A program made the position numbers and the translations under genes. Below are positions 1 through 6,815 of a stretch of 64,000 bases of DNA, in pieces. The stretch spans positions 1-64,000 of the forward strand of contig JBNRMV010000005.1 in the NCBI GenBank assembly GCA_050309775.1, read 5' to 3'. The notes beneath the pieces were generated by a model. The model searched no databases. It was not told the origin of the DNA and worked only from the letters and a program-made list of their open reading frames with translations. Source of the DNA: DTU072 sp050309775 (GTDB taxonomy: Bacteria; Bacillota; Clostridia; Christensenellales; DTU072). The number at the start of each line of letters is the position of its first letter. Positions within the stretch are counted from its first letter, which is position 1.

Positions 1-90
1 CTTCGGGCATAGCCCTCGCACCGCTCAGGGCGTACTTGCCACTGGCAAGTCCTTGTTTCCCTTCGCGCCCTCTCGGGTCCTCATCCAATC
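1..90. repeat. GC-rich palindromic segment next to tRNA-Gly (partial at window edge)
   Basis: This segment is clearly more GC-rich than the surrounding intergenic DNA and is packed with inverted repeats. ACTTGCCA/TGGCAAGT at 34-50 is a perfect palindrome around a single base, nested inside AGGCG-type arms at 27-32 and 66-71; GGGC/GCCC at 5-15 forms a further stem. On the minus strand one frame is open for about 28 codons up to the window edge, but there is no start or ribosome site, so I do not call a gene. It lies just past the 3' end of the tRNA, a usual landing site for mobile or repeat elements. I read it as part of a dispersed repeat or a remnant; the rest lies outside the window. Confidence 0.4.
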
Positions 91-105
91 AGGTTTAGTT
101 GTAGT

Positions 106-180
106 TGGAGCGGGAGACGGGATTCGGACCCGCGACATTTGCCTTGGCAAGGCAACGCTCTACCACTGAGCCACTCCCGC
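106..180 (-). tRNA. tRNA-Gly (anticodon GCC)
   Basis: Read on the minus strand this gives a complete cloverleaf. The acceptor stem is GCGGGAG/CTCCCGC, the D-arm contains GCTCAGTGGTAGAGC, and the anticodon stem TTGCC/GGCAA encloses loop TTGCCAA, giving anticodon GCC. The T-arm is GCGGG/CCCGT, and CCA is encoded (106-108). The T-loop begins TCCGAAT rather than the usual TTCGAAT. A TATAAT box lies 18 bases before the first base. No rho-independent terminator follows; the DNA beyond is the GC-rich palindromic segment. Confidence 0.97.
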
Positions 181-197
181 ATTGTTGGTTTGTTGCA

Positions 198-203
198 ATT
201 ATA
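198..203 (-). promoter_or_regulatory. -10 box of tRNA-Gly
   Basis: On the minus strand this is a perfect TATAAT, 17 bases before the mature tRNA 5' end. No good -35 is found at 16-18 bases upstream, because the inverted repeat at 211-271 occupies that place. The stronger promoter at 363-391 may also feed the tRNA. Confidence 0.5.
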
Positions 204-210
204 CAAGGAT

Positions 211-271
211 TGAGATTCCTCCATTCCTCTTGCGGTCTACAATCGGAATGACATATGGTAGAGGTATCTCA
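211..271. repeat. REP-like inverted repeat (GAGATTCCTC...GGAATGACA type)
   Basis: Nested stems are visible: TGAGAT (211-216) with ATCTCA (266-271), CCTC with GAGG just inside, and CATTCC with GGAATG in the centre. The word order GAGATTCCTC...GGAATGACA resembles the short palindromic intergenic repeats seen in many bacterial genomes, in which this pair of words brackets a short loop. It is a likely copy of a dispersed REP-like family. Only one copy is visible here, so the repeat status is inferred. Confidence 0.45.
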
Positions 272-293
272 TCTTTACCCGATATATTGTTTC

Positions 294-361
294 TTTATGT
301 TGTCAAGTTGCGTATTCACAGGGCAAGAACGCCTTGTATCCTGTGAAAAAATCAACATAAA
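294..361 (-). other. Three-tier inverted repeat, possible structured RNA or attenuator
   Basis: Nine-base outer arms TTTATGTTG (294-302) and CAACATAAA (353-361) enclose eight-base arms TTCACAGG (315-322) and CCTGTGAA (340-347), which in turn enclose CAAG/CTTG (324-336). On the minus strand it lies directly after the promoter at 363-391, which would start transcription near 356, inside the outer arm. A T-run precedes the hairpin on this strand rather than following it, so it is not a standard terminator for the his operon. No reading frame or known RNA family was recognised. Confidence 0.4.
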
Positions 362-362
362 T

Positions 363-391
363 AATATAACAAAACAAAACACAAATTGCAA
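363..391 (-). promoter_or_regulatory. Sigma-A promoter reading toward tRNA-Gly
   Basis: On the minus strand: -35 TTGCAA (386-391), a 17-base spacer, and -10 TATATT (363-368) preceded by TG at the extended -10 position. The predicted start is near 356. It lies 38 bases past the hisIE stop codon, so it begins a separate transcript running through both inverted repeats toward the tRNA. Confidence 0.55.
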
Positions 392-429
392 GGAAATTTC
401 GCTACTTTTTCTTATTGTTTCATGGCTGT

Positions 430-1056
430 TTAGCGGTTTTTGTATTTTTCCTCCGGCGCTCTGCCCTCTCTGCGCATAAGTTCCTTATAAATATCTGACG
501 GTTCAAGCCCCGTTTGCTCCATCAGAACAAGTATATGATATATCAGGTCGCTTATTTCCATAGTCAATTCATTTTTGTCTTTGTTTTTTGCGGCAATGAC
601 GGTTTCTGTGGCTTCCTCGCCTATTTTTTTGAGGATTTTGTCCAGACCTTTCTTAAACAAATAGTTGGTATAGCTGCCCTCTACGGGATTTTTCTTCCTG
701 TCTTTAATTGTGTCCAGCACATCAAAAACAATGCGGTAGTCCACTTCGGTATTGGGTATTATGTCTGTAAAAAAACAAGTCTTGTTGCCGGTGTGACAGC
801 TTGCGCCTGTTTGCAATACCTTAAAAAGCAAGCAATCCCCGTCGCAATCCTCTCTTGCTTCAACCACCTTTTGGAAATGTCCGCTTGTTTCGCCTTTTTT
901 CCAGAGGCATTTTCTTGAGCGTGAATAATAATGCATATAGCCGGTTTCTAGAGTCAGCTTGTACGCCTCCTCATTCATGTATGCCTGCATAAGCACATCG
1001 CCCGTCAGCGCATCCTGCGCTATTGCTACAATAAGACCTTTTTCATCAACTTTCAT
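430..1056 (-). CDS. hisIE: Bifunctional phosphoribosyl-AMP cyclohydrolase / phosphoribosyl-ATP pyrophosphatase
   Basis: A 208-residue fusion that performs steps 2 and 3 of histidine synthesis (PR-ATP to PR-AMP to ProFAR). The N-terminal HisI part (about 1-105) has the metal-binding DCDGD set (residues 70-74) and cysteines 71, 87 and 94 for zinc. The C-terminal HisE part (about 115-197) carries KKIGEEATE and the helical Asp/Glu metal ligands (EISD). It is last in the his operon, 17 bases after hisF, with a strong AGGAGG ribosome site. Length and order match the usual HisIE fusion. No convincing terminator follows. Confidence 0.97.
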   Translation of the reverse strand: MKVDEKGLIVAIAQDALTGDVLMQAYMNEEAYKLTLETGYMHYYSRSRKCLWKKGETSGHFQKVVEAREDCDGDCLLFKVLQTGASCHTGNKTCFFTDIIPNTEVDYRIVFDVLDTIKDRKKNPVEGSYTNYLFKKGLDKILKKIGEEATETVIAAKNKDKNELTMEISDLIYHILVLMEQTGLEPSDIYKELMRREGRAPEEKYKNR

Positions 1057-1073
1057 TGCTTTCTCCTCCTATC

Positions 1074-1835
1074 CTACAATCTTACAGCAATATTTCTTTC
1101 ATTCAAGTATTCTTTCAACTGCTTTATGTCTATCTCATTGAAATGAAATAGCGATGCCGCCAAGGCCGCATCAGCCTTGCCCTTGTCGCTGAGTACATCA
1201 TAAAAGTGTTCCATCTTGCCGGCGCCTCCCGAGGCTATGACGGGAATTCGCACTGCCTCGCTGACGGCTCTTGTAATGTCAAGGTCATATCCCGACTTTG
1301 TGCCGTCCTTGTCCATAGATGTCAACAAAATTTCTCCTGCGCCCAGCTGCTGACATTTCAAAGCCCACTCCAGAGCGTCAAGTCCGGCATTTTGTCTGCC
1401 GCCGTTCAGATATACATCATATCTGCCTTCTGCGTTTATTTTTACATCAATAGCCACTACCACGCATTGCGACCCGAACTTCAAAGCGGCTTCCTGAATC
1501 AAGTTCGGATTTCTTATGGCGGCGGAGTTAATGCTGATTTTGTCTGCGCCCACATTCAATATATCCCGAAAGTCCTTTATTGTCCTTATGCCGCCGCCTA
1601 CCGTCAACGGAATAAAAACCTGTTCCGCCGCTCTAGATATGACATCAATCATGGTGCTGCGGTTTTCGTTTGATGCCGATATATCCAAAAATACTATTTC
1701 GTCGGCTTTCAGCTCGTTGTACCTCTTGGCTACCTCCACGGGGTCGCCGGCATCGATAAGATTGACAAAATTCACACCTTTTACAACCCTGCCCTTGTCG
1801 ATATCCAAACAAGGTATTATTCTCTTTGCTAACAT
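1074..1835 (-). CDS. hisF: Imidazole glycerol phosphate synthase, cyclase subunit
   Basis: A TIM-barrel enzyme of 253 residues. With HisH it converts PRFAR and glutamine-derived ammonia to imidazole glycerol phosphate and AICAR. The start MLAKRIIPCLDIDKGRVVKG holds catalytic Asp11, and VVAIDVK supplies the second catalytic Asp. Phosphate loops GGGI and ASGGAG are present. It overlaps the end of hisA by 7 bases, so translation is probably coupled. Confidence 0.98.
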   Translation of the reverse strand: MLAKRIIPCLDIDKGRVVKGVNFVNLIDAGDPVEVAKRYNELKADEIVFLDISASNENRSTMIDVISRAAEQVFIPLTVGGGIRTIKDFRDILNVGADKISINSAAIRNPNLIQEAALKFGSQCVVVAIDVKINAEGRYDVYLNGGRQNAGLDALEWALKCQQLGAGEILLTSMDKDGTKSGYDLDITRAVSEAVRIPVIASGGAGKMEHFYDVLSDKGKADAALAASLFHFNEIDIKQLKEYLNERNIAVRL

Positions 1836-2536
1836 AGCTTCAAAGCCTCCCTCAAATCAATAGTGTTTTCGTAAAGCGCCTTGCCGATAATGGCGCCGTA
1901 AATTCCCTTGCTCTTGAGTTCAAGCAAATCCTCAATCTTGCTGACTCCGCCGCTGGCAATTACATTCATTGCGCTTTTTTGCTGCAGTTGTATTGTTGCA
2001 TCGGCATTTGCTCCCGTCATTTTACCGTCGCGCGATATATCGGTGAATATAATGTCGGTTATGCCCGACTCTTTGAGTCGCAAGGCTAATTCAAGCGGCG
2101 TTTTTTGCGTTTGTTCCACCCAGCCTTTTATGCATAGCTTTCCGTCACGGGCGTCAAGTCCGGCAACTATTCTGTTGCCATAAACTGCTATTTCGTCAAT
2201 AATTTTTGGATTGGTCACCAGGCTGCTACCTATGACCGCGCGTGAAAAGCCCAACTCCTCCAATGCATATGCCACATCGTCATGTGTGCGCATACCGCCG
2301 CCAAGCTCTAAGGTTATATCAATTTCTTTGGCAATGGACTTAAGCAGCTTTGCATTCCTGCCTTTTTCTCCAAAAGCAGCGTTTAGGTCAACAATATGCA
2401 AATATTGGGCGCCCATATCCGCCCATCTATGCGCCATCTCCAAAGGCTCACCGTATACCGTAACTTTTTCTCTTTTACCTTCCAGCAGTCTGACCGCCTT
2501 GCCGTCAAGTATATCCACCGCAGGGAACAGCTTCAT
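1829..2536 (-). CDS. hisA: ProFAR isomerase
   Basis: A 235-residue TIM barrel that isomerises ProFAR to PRFAR. It begins MKLFPAVDILDGKAVRL, with the catalytic Asp in AVDIL and the second in FTDISRDG; phosphate loops GGGMR and ASGGVS are visible. A longer open frame runs upstream to 2668 but is only hisH read in another frame. The ATG at 2536 is right because it overlaps the hisH stop (TGATG) and gives the family N-terminus. Confidence 0.97.
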   Translation of the reverse strand: MKLFPAVDILDGKAVRLLEGKREKVTVYGEPLEMAHRWADMGAQYLHIVDLNAAFGEKGRNAKLLKSIAKEIDITLELGGGMRTHDDVAYALEELGFSRAVIGSSLVTNPKIIDEIAVYGNRIVAGLDARDGKLCIKGWVEQTQKTPLELALRLKESGITDIIFTDISRDGKMTGANADATIQLQQKSAMNVIASGGVSKIEDLLELKSKGIYGAIIGKALYENTIDLREALKLC

Positions 2537-3135
2537 CAATTCTTCCTCCTGACAAAATTGCGTAAAATCTCCAGCCCGACATCTCCGCTTTTTTCGGGAT
2601 GAAATTGTGTAGCAAAAATATTTTCTTTTTCGATGCTGGCCGAAAACTCCACTCCGCCATAGCGGCATATGCTTGCGGTACTCTCTCCGACTTCAGCAAA
2701 ATAGGAATGTACAAAATAAACCGAGGGAGAACTCATTTCTCCAAACAAACGGTCTTTTTTTATTTCTAGGCTGTTCCAGCCGATATGCGGAATTTTGTAT
2801 TCCCCGGAAAACTTCCTGATGTCGCCTTTTATTATGCCCAGCCCCTTATGAATGCCGTCCTCAAAACTGCGTTCATAAAGCAGCTGCATGCCCAGACATA
2901 TGCCCAAAAAAGGTTTGCCATTCTCTGTCACTTCAAGAATGGTCTTGTCCAAACCGCTGTCATTCAAGCGCGCTATTGCCTGCTCAAAGGCGCCCACACC
3001 GGGCAGCACAACCATTTCAGCGCTTTTTATGACTTCTTTATCTGCGGTAATTATTGATTGCTCAGAAATAAATTCAAAAGCCTTTTGAACCGAACGAAGG
3101 TTCCCCATACCATAGTCAATGACAGCAATCATCAA
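2536..3135 (-). CDS. hisH: Imidazole glycerol phosphate synthase, glutamine amidotransferase subunit
   Basis: A 199-residue class I glutamine amidotransferase that supplies ammonia to HisF. The nucleophile elbow is in GICLGMQLL, and the catalytic His-Glu pair is in TQFHPEKSG. It overlaps hisB by 4 bases and hisA by 1 base, as expected for subunits made in fixed ratio. Confidence 0.98.
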   Translation of the reverse strand: MMIAVIDYGMGNLRSVQKAFEFISEQSIITADKEVIKSAEMVVLPGVGAFEQAIARLNDSGLDKTILEVTENGKPFLGICLGMQLLYERSFEDGIHKGLGIIKGDIRKFSGEYKIPHIGWNSLEIKKDRLFGEMSSPSVYFVHSYFAEVGESTASICRYGGVEFSASIEKENIFATQFHPEKSGDVGLEILRNFVRRKN

Positions 3136-3716
3136 TCAAGCACACCTTTTGAGGAAGGAATCTTGTCGCTGACTACCTTTGTGGCTTCTTTCAGCGCTCT
3201 GGCAAATGCCTTGAATATGCTCTCGGCCATATGGTGATAGTTGCCGCCATAGTGCAAATTTATGTGCAAAGTCAGACCTGCATTTGTGGCAACAGCGCGG
3301 AAAAATTCTTCCAACAACTGATAATCAAAATCACTTGAAAAAGCGTTTGACAATCTGGGTGCATTGTATGCCAAATATGCCCTGCCCGAAACATCGACAG
3401 TCACGGTTGCAAGGCTTTCGTCCATTGGTATTGTGACGCTGGCATAGCGCTGTATGCCTTTTTTGTCACCCAAACAAGATGCCAGACACTTTCCGAAAAT
3501 TATGCCGATATCCTCGACTGTGTGGTGTCCGTCAACATTTATGTCACCGTCGCACTTCAGCGTCAAATCAAAATCACCGTGTGTTGCAAGCAAGGTCAGC
3601 ATATGGTCAAAAAACCCTATACCCGTTTCGATTGAGTTGCGCCCTCCGCCGTCTATGCAAAGTTGCAGCGCTATGTCGGTTTCGTTGGTTTTTCTGGTGA
3701 TTTCTGATTTTCTCAT
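3132..3716 (-). CDS. hisB: Imidazoleglycerol-phosphate dehydratase
   Basis: A 194-residue monofunctional enzyme that dehydrates imidazole glycerol phosphate to imidazole acetol phosphate. The manganese-binding His clusters are visible: GFFDHMLTLLATHG, DGHHTVED and the C-terminal HHMAE. It lacks the N-terminal histidinol-phosphatase domain of the enterobacterial protein. No phosphatase gene is seen nearby, so that step must be encoded elsewhere. It overlaps hisD by 4 bases. Confidence 0.97.
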   Translation of the reverse strand: MRKSEITRKTNETDIALQLCIDGGGRNSIETGIGFFDHMLTLLATHGDFDLTLKCDGDINVDGHHTVEDIGIIFGKCLASCLGDKKGIQRYASVTIPMDESLATVTVDVSGRAYLAYNAPRLSNAFSSDFDYQLLEEFFRAVATNAGLTLHINLHYGGNYHHMAESIFKAFARALKEATKVVSDKIPSSKGVLD

Positions 3717-4987
3717 TTCTTTTCTCCTGTTCTTATTTTTATTGCATTGGCATGCGCTGTGAAGCCTTCGGTATTGGCCAACAAGACAATGTCCTCAGCC
3801 GCCTCATTCAAAGCATGCTCTGTATAACTTATGTAGCTCACTTTCTTTGTGAAAGTGTCTGTATTCAGCACTTCAAAGTGCCTTGCCGTACCGCTTGTGG
3901 GCAACACATGCGACGGGCCGGCATAATAATCGCCCAGTGGCTCGGGGGAATAATGTCCGGCGAAAATGGCGCCGGCATTGGTCACCTTTTCGGCAAGCTG
4001 CATGGGCTGTGCTACGCATAACTCCAAATGCTCGGGGGCTATTTTGTTGGAGATATCTATTGCGGCATCAAGGTCTTTGACAACAATAATCGCTCCGCCT
4101 CTCTCCAATGATTTTCTTGCTATGTCCTTTCTGCCCAGCTGCTCAGTCTGCTTCTGCAACTGCGCAATGACCCCATGAGCCAAACTTTCTTCATCGGTAA
4201 TAAGTATTGCTCGGGAAAGCATGTCATGTTCGGCTTGCGACAACATATCCGCCGCCACAAACTCCGCTCTTGCCGTCTTGTCTGCAATGACAAGAATTTC
4301 GGACGGACCGGCTATCATGTCAATTTTTACTTCGCCGAAAACTTCTTTTTTTGCCATTGTGACATAAATATTGCCCGGACCGGCTATTATGTCAACCTTT
4401 GGGATACATGTAGCTCCGCTGCTCATGGCGGCTATTGCCTGCGCGCCCCCTACCTTATATATTTCCGATACTCCGCATACATCTGCGGCAACCAAAGTCA
4501 AGGGGTTGCGGATTTTTGGCGAACACATAATAATTTTTTTCACGCCTGCGGCTCTTGCCGGCATGGCGCACATAATTACCGATGACGGATAAGGCGCAGT
4601 GCCGCCCGGTGCATATATTCCCGCAGTATCAAGCGGCCGAATGAAAATGCCCCTTTGTCTGCCGCCGTCGGAAATAATTTTGTCTTGCGACTTGTGCGAC
4701 ATGTGATATTCAAGCACATTTTTTGCCGCTGTTTTTATGGCGGCAAGCAGCTCGGGTGAGGTGTCTGCGTATGCCTGTTTTATTTCTTCGGGGGTGACTC
4801 TGACGGAGTTTTCGTCAAGTTCTATGCCGTCAAACTGTTTTGTATATTCAAAAAGCGCTTCGTTGCCTCGGGTTTTTATGTCCGCTATAATGCCTCTTAC
4901 GCTCTTTTGCACATCTGCAAAATCAATTTTTGACTTGTCAAGTACTTCCTGAATGCTGTCCTTGGGATAATTATAAAGCCTAATCAT
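3713..4987 (-). CDS. hisD: Histidinol dehydrogenase
   Basis: A 424-residue zinc- and NAD-dependent enzyme that performs the last two oxidations from L-histidinol to L-histidine. Family landmarks include PLDTAGIYAPGG, the nucleotide region DMIAGPSEI, the AEHD motif and EHLEL near the zinc and substrate site. Length is normal. It overlaps hisG by 8 bases. Confidence 0.97.
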   Translation of the reverse strand: MIRLYNYPKDSIQEVLDKSKIDFADVQKSVRGIIADIKTRGNEALFEYTKQFDGIELDENSVRVTPEEIKQAYADTSPELLAAIKTAAKNVLEYHMSHKSQDKIISDGGRQRGIFIRPLDTAGIYAPGGTAPYPSSVIMCAMPARAAGVKKIIMCSPKIRNPLTLVAADVCGVSEIYKVGGAQAIAAMSSGATCIPKVDIIAGPGNIYVTMAKKEVFGEVKIDMIAGPSEILVIADKTARAEFVAADMLSQAEHDMLSRAILITDEESLAHGVIAQLQKQTEQLGRKDIARKSLERGGAIIVVKDLDAAIDISNKIAPEHLELCVAQPMQLAEKVTNAGAIFAGHYSPEPLGDYYAGPSHVLPTSGTARHFEVLNTDTFTKKVSYISYTEHALNEAAEDIVLLANTEGFTAHANAIKIRTGEKK

Positions 4988-5612
4988 CGCTTCTTGTTAT
5001 TACCTCCTTAAGGCATGCCACCAGCGGTCTGACAATGTCGCCCTTTGTCTTCAGGCTGACTTTGTTGACAATCAGCCTTGCCGAAACCTCGGCTATTACT
5101 TCCAGCACCGACAAATCGTTCTCGGCAAGAGTTTTGCCGCTCTCTACTATATCAAGAATAATATCCGAAAGCCCGATAACCGGACCCAATTCTATTGAGC
5201 CTGAAAGTTTTATTATTTCTATGTTCCTTTGCTTTTTATAAAAATAATCCCTTGCCACCTTTTCGTATTTTGTGGCCACGCGCAAGGTATCTATTCTTGA
5301 ATAATCTCTGTCTTTGTAGCCGGCAAGGCACAATTTGCATTTTGCAAAATCCAAATCCAGCAATTCATACACATTTCGTCCTTCTTCAAGCAGTGTATCC
5401 TTTCCGCACACGCCTATGTCCGCCGCGCCGTATTCAACATATGTCGGCACATCTGCCGGCTTTACTAAAATAAAGTTGAAAACTCCCGAATTATCCTTCA
5501 GAATCAGCTTTCTTGACGGGGTTTTTAGTTCGTCGGCTATTATGCCACATTGTTCCAGCAGTTCGACGGCTTTGTCGGACAGTCTGCCCTTTGCCAGCGC
5601 TATGGTAATCAC
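4980..5612 (-). CDS. hisG: ATP phosphoribosyltransferase catalytic subunit (short form)
   Basis: A 210-residue catalytic subunit that commits PRPP and ATP to histidine synthesis. It is the short form without the C-terminal ACT-like regulatory domain, so it needs HisZ. Landmarks are the N-terminal IALAKGRL and the PRPP loop near DIILDIVESGKTL. It overlaps hisZ by 4 bases, fitting a fixed-ratio HisG-HisZ complex, through which histidine feedback acts. Confidence 0.97.
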   Translation of the reverse strand: MITIALAKGRLSDKAVELLEQCGIIADELKTPSRKLILKDNSGVFNFILVKPADVPTYVEYGAADIGVCGKDTLLEEGRNVYELLDLDFAKCKLCLAGYKDRDYSRIDTLRVATKYEKVARDYFYKKQRNIEIIKLSGSIELGPVIGLSDIILDIVESGKTLAENDLSVLEVIAEVSARLIVNKVSLKTKGDIVRPLVACLKEVITRSDD

Positions 5613-6787
5613 TCTTCGTCCTCCTCAATCTTGCCCTTATCATTTATAAATATGACATTGTCTATGCCGTTCTTTTCCCCGTGCGCCTTTGCGGCTTCTT
5701 TTGAGGAGCGATAAAGCAATTCTACACAGAGCCCCTTATCCGTCGCCGAAAGAGCAATTTTTCTGCCGGCGGCAAGCGCGTCAAAGCTGTCAGCCATGGC
5801 TATGACAAGGTGAACAAGTTGTTTTTCTTCCTCGCCGCCGCTGTGCTCTATGGCGCTCATCAAGTCCTTTATGCCGATAGCAAAGCCCGTTGCCGGAATG
5901 TCCTTGTCAAACGAACGGCAAAGGTAATCATATCTGCCGCCGCCCAGTATGGGCGCGCCAAAGTGCTTTGTGATGCCTTTGAAAACCGTTCCGGAATAAT
6001 AAGAAAATGAATTGACCAGTCCCAAATCATAAGAAATATACTTCTCATAGCCATAATCGCAGAGAATGTGATTTATTTCAAACAGTTTCAGCAATGCATC
6101 AATGCTCATTTTGTTGTTGACCAGTTTGCTGGCTTCTTGCAAAACGGTTATGTCGCCATACAGCATTGTGATATTGTTTATTACTTTGGCAACTTCGGGA
6201 GATATATCCATATTTATAAGGTTCTTTTTGTCAACAGCGGAAATGATTTCTTTTTGTTGCTCCTCGGATACCGCCGCTTCGCACAAGACGCCTTTCAAAA
6301 TCTCAACTTGTCCGATGTCAATTTGAAAATCCGAAAGTCCGGCGTTGAGCAAAGTTTCTATTGCCAACGCAATTACTTCGGCATCGCCCTCGGCGCCTGC
6401 CACTCCGTAAAGTTCTATGCCTGCCTGCGTAAACTCTCTGCTGCGGTTGCGCTCCGGCATAAGGTTGTAGGAGTCGGAAATATAGCAAAGACGCAAAGGA
6501 TATTCCGGCTGCATCTTTGTGCTGACAATCCTGGATATCGGCAGCGTCATATCCGCGCGCAAAACAAGCAAACCGCCGTCTGTGTCGCTTATTTTGAAAA
6601 AGCGTTCGGGCGGTACTGCTCCGGCGCCACTGGAATAAAGCTCAAAGCGTTCCAGTTTTGGCGTTTCTATTCTCTTGTATGCATATTTTTTGAAGGTTGC
6701 GGCTATCTTGTTTTCAAGCGCTTGCTTCTTGTATAAATACTCTGGGAGGTAGTCTTGCATACCCCCCGGCAGTTGAAATTTTGGCAT
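5609..6787 (-). CDS. hisZ: ATP phosphoribosyltransferase regulatory subunit
   Basis: A 392-residue HisRS paralogue without aminoacylation function that activates short-form HisG and senses histidine. It keeps class II synthetase motifs: the start with LPGGMQDYLPE, LRADMTLPISRI (motif 2-like), and ATGFAIGIKDL (motif 3-like). It is first in the his operon, with GAGGTAAAG before the ATG. Only 28 bases separate it from the upstream lipoprotein gene, and they contain no terminator, T-box or clear promoter. Confidence 0.95.
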   Translation of the reverse strand: MPKFQLPGGMQDYLPEYLYKKQALENKIAATFKKYAYKRIETPKLERFELYSSGAGAVPPERFFKISDTDGGLLVLRADMTLPISRIVSTKMQPEYPLRLCYISDSYNLMPERNRSREFTQAGIELYGVAGAEGDAEVIALAIETLLNAGLSDFQIDIGQVEILKGVLCEAAVSEEQQKEIISAVDKKNLINMDISPEVAKVINNITMLYGDITVLQEASKLVNNKMSIDALLKLFEINHILCDYGYEKYISYDLGLVNSFSYYSGTVFKGITKHFGAPILGGGRYDYLCRSFDKDIPATGFAIGIKDLMSAIEHSGGEEEKQLVHLVIAMADSFDALAAGRKIALSATDKGLCVELLYRSSKEAAKAHGEKNGIDNVIFINDKGKIEEDEE

Positions 6788-6815
6788 TCTTTACCTCGGT
6801 TTTTTTATTTTTGCT

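Noticed and set aside
255..479. Plus-strand open frame of 74 codons across the intergenic region and the end of hisIE
   Set aside because: No ribosome site, odd composition, crosses two inverted repeats and runs antisense into hisIE.
2537..2668. N-terminal extension of hisA
   Set aside because: The added residues are hisH in another frame; the ATG at 2536 overlaps the hisH stop and gives the family N-terminus.
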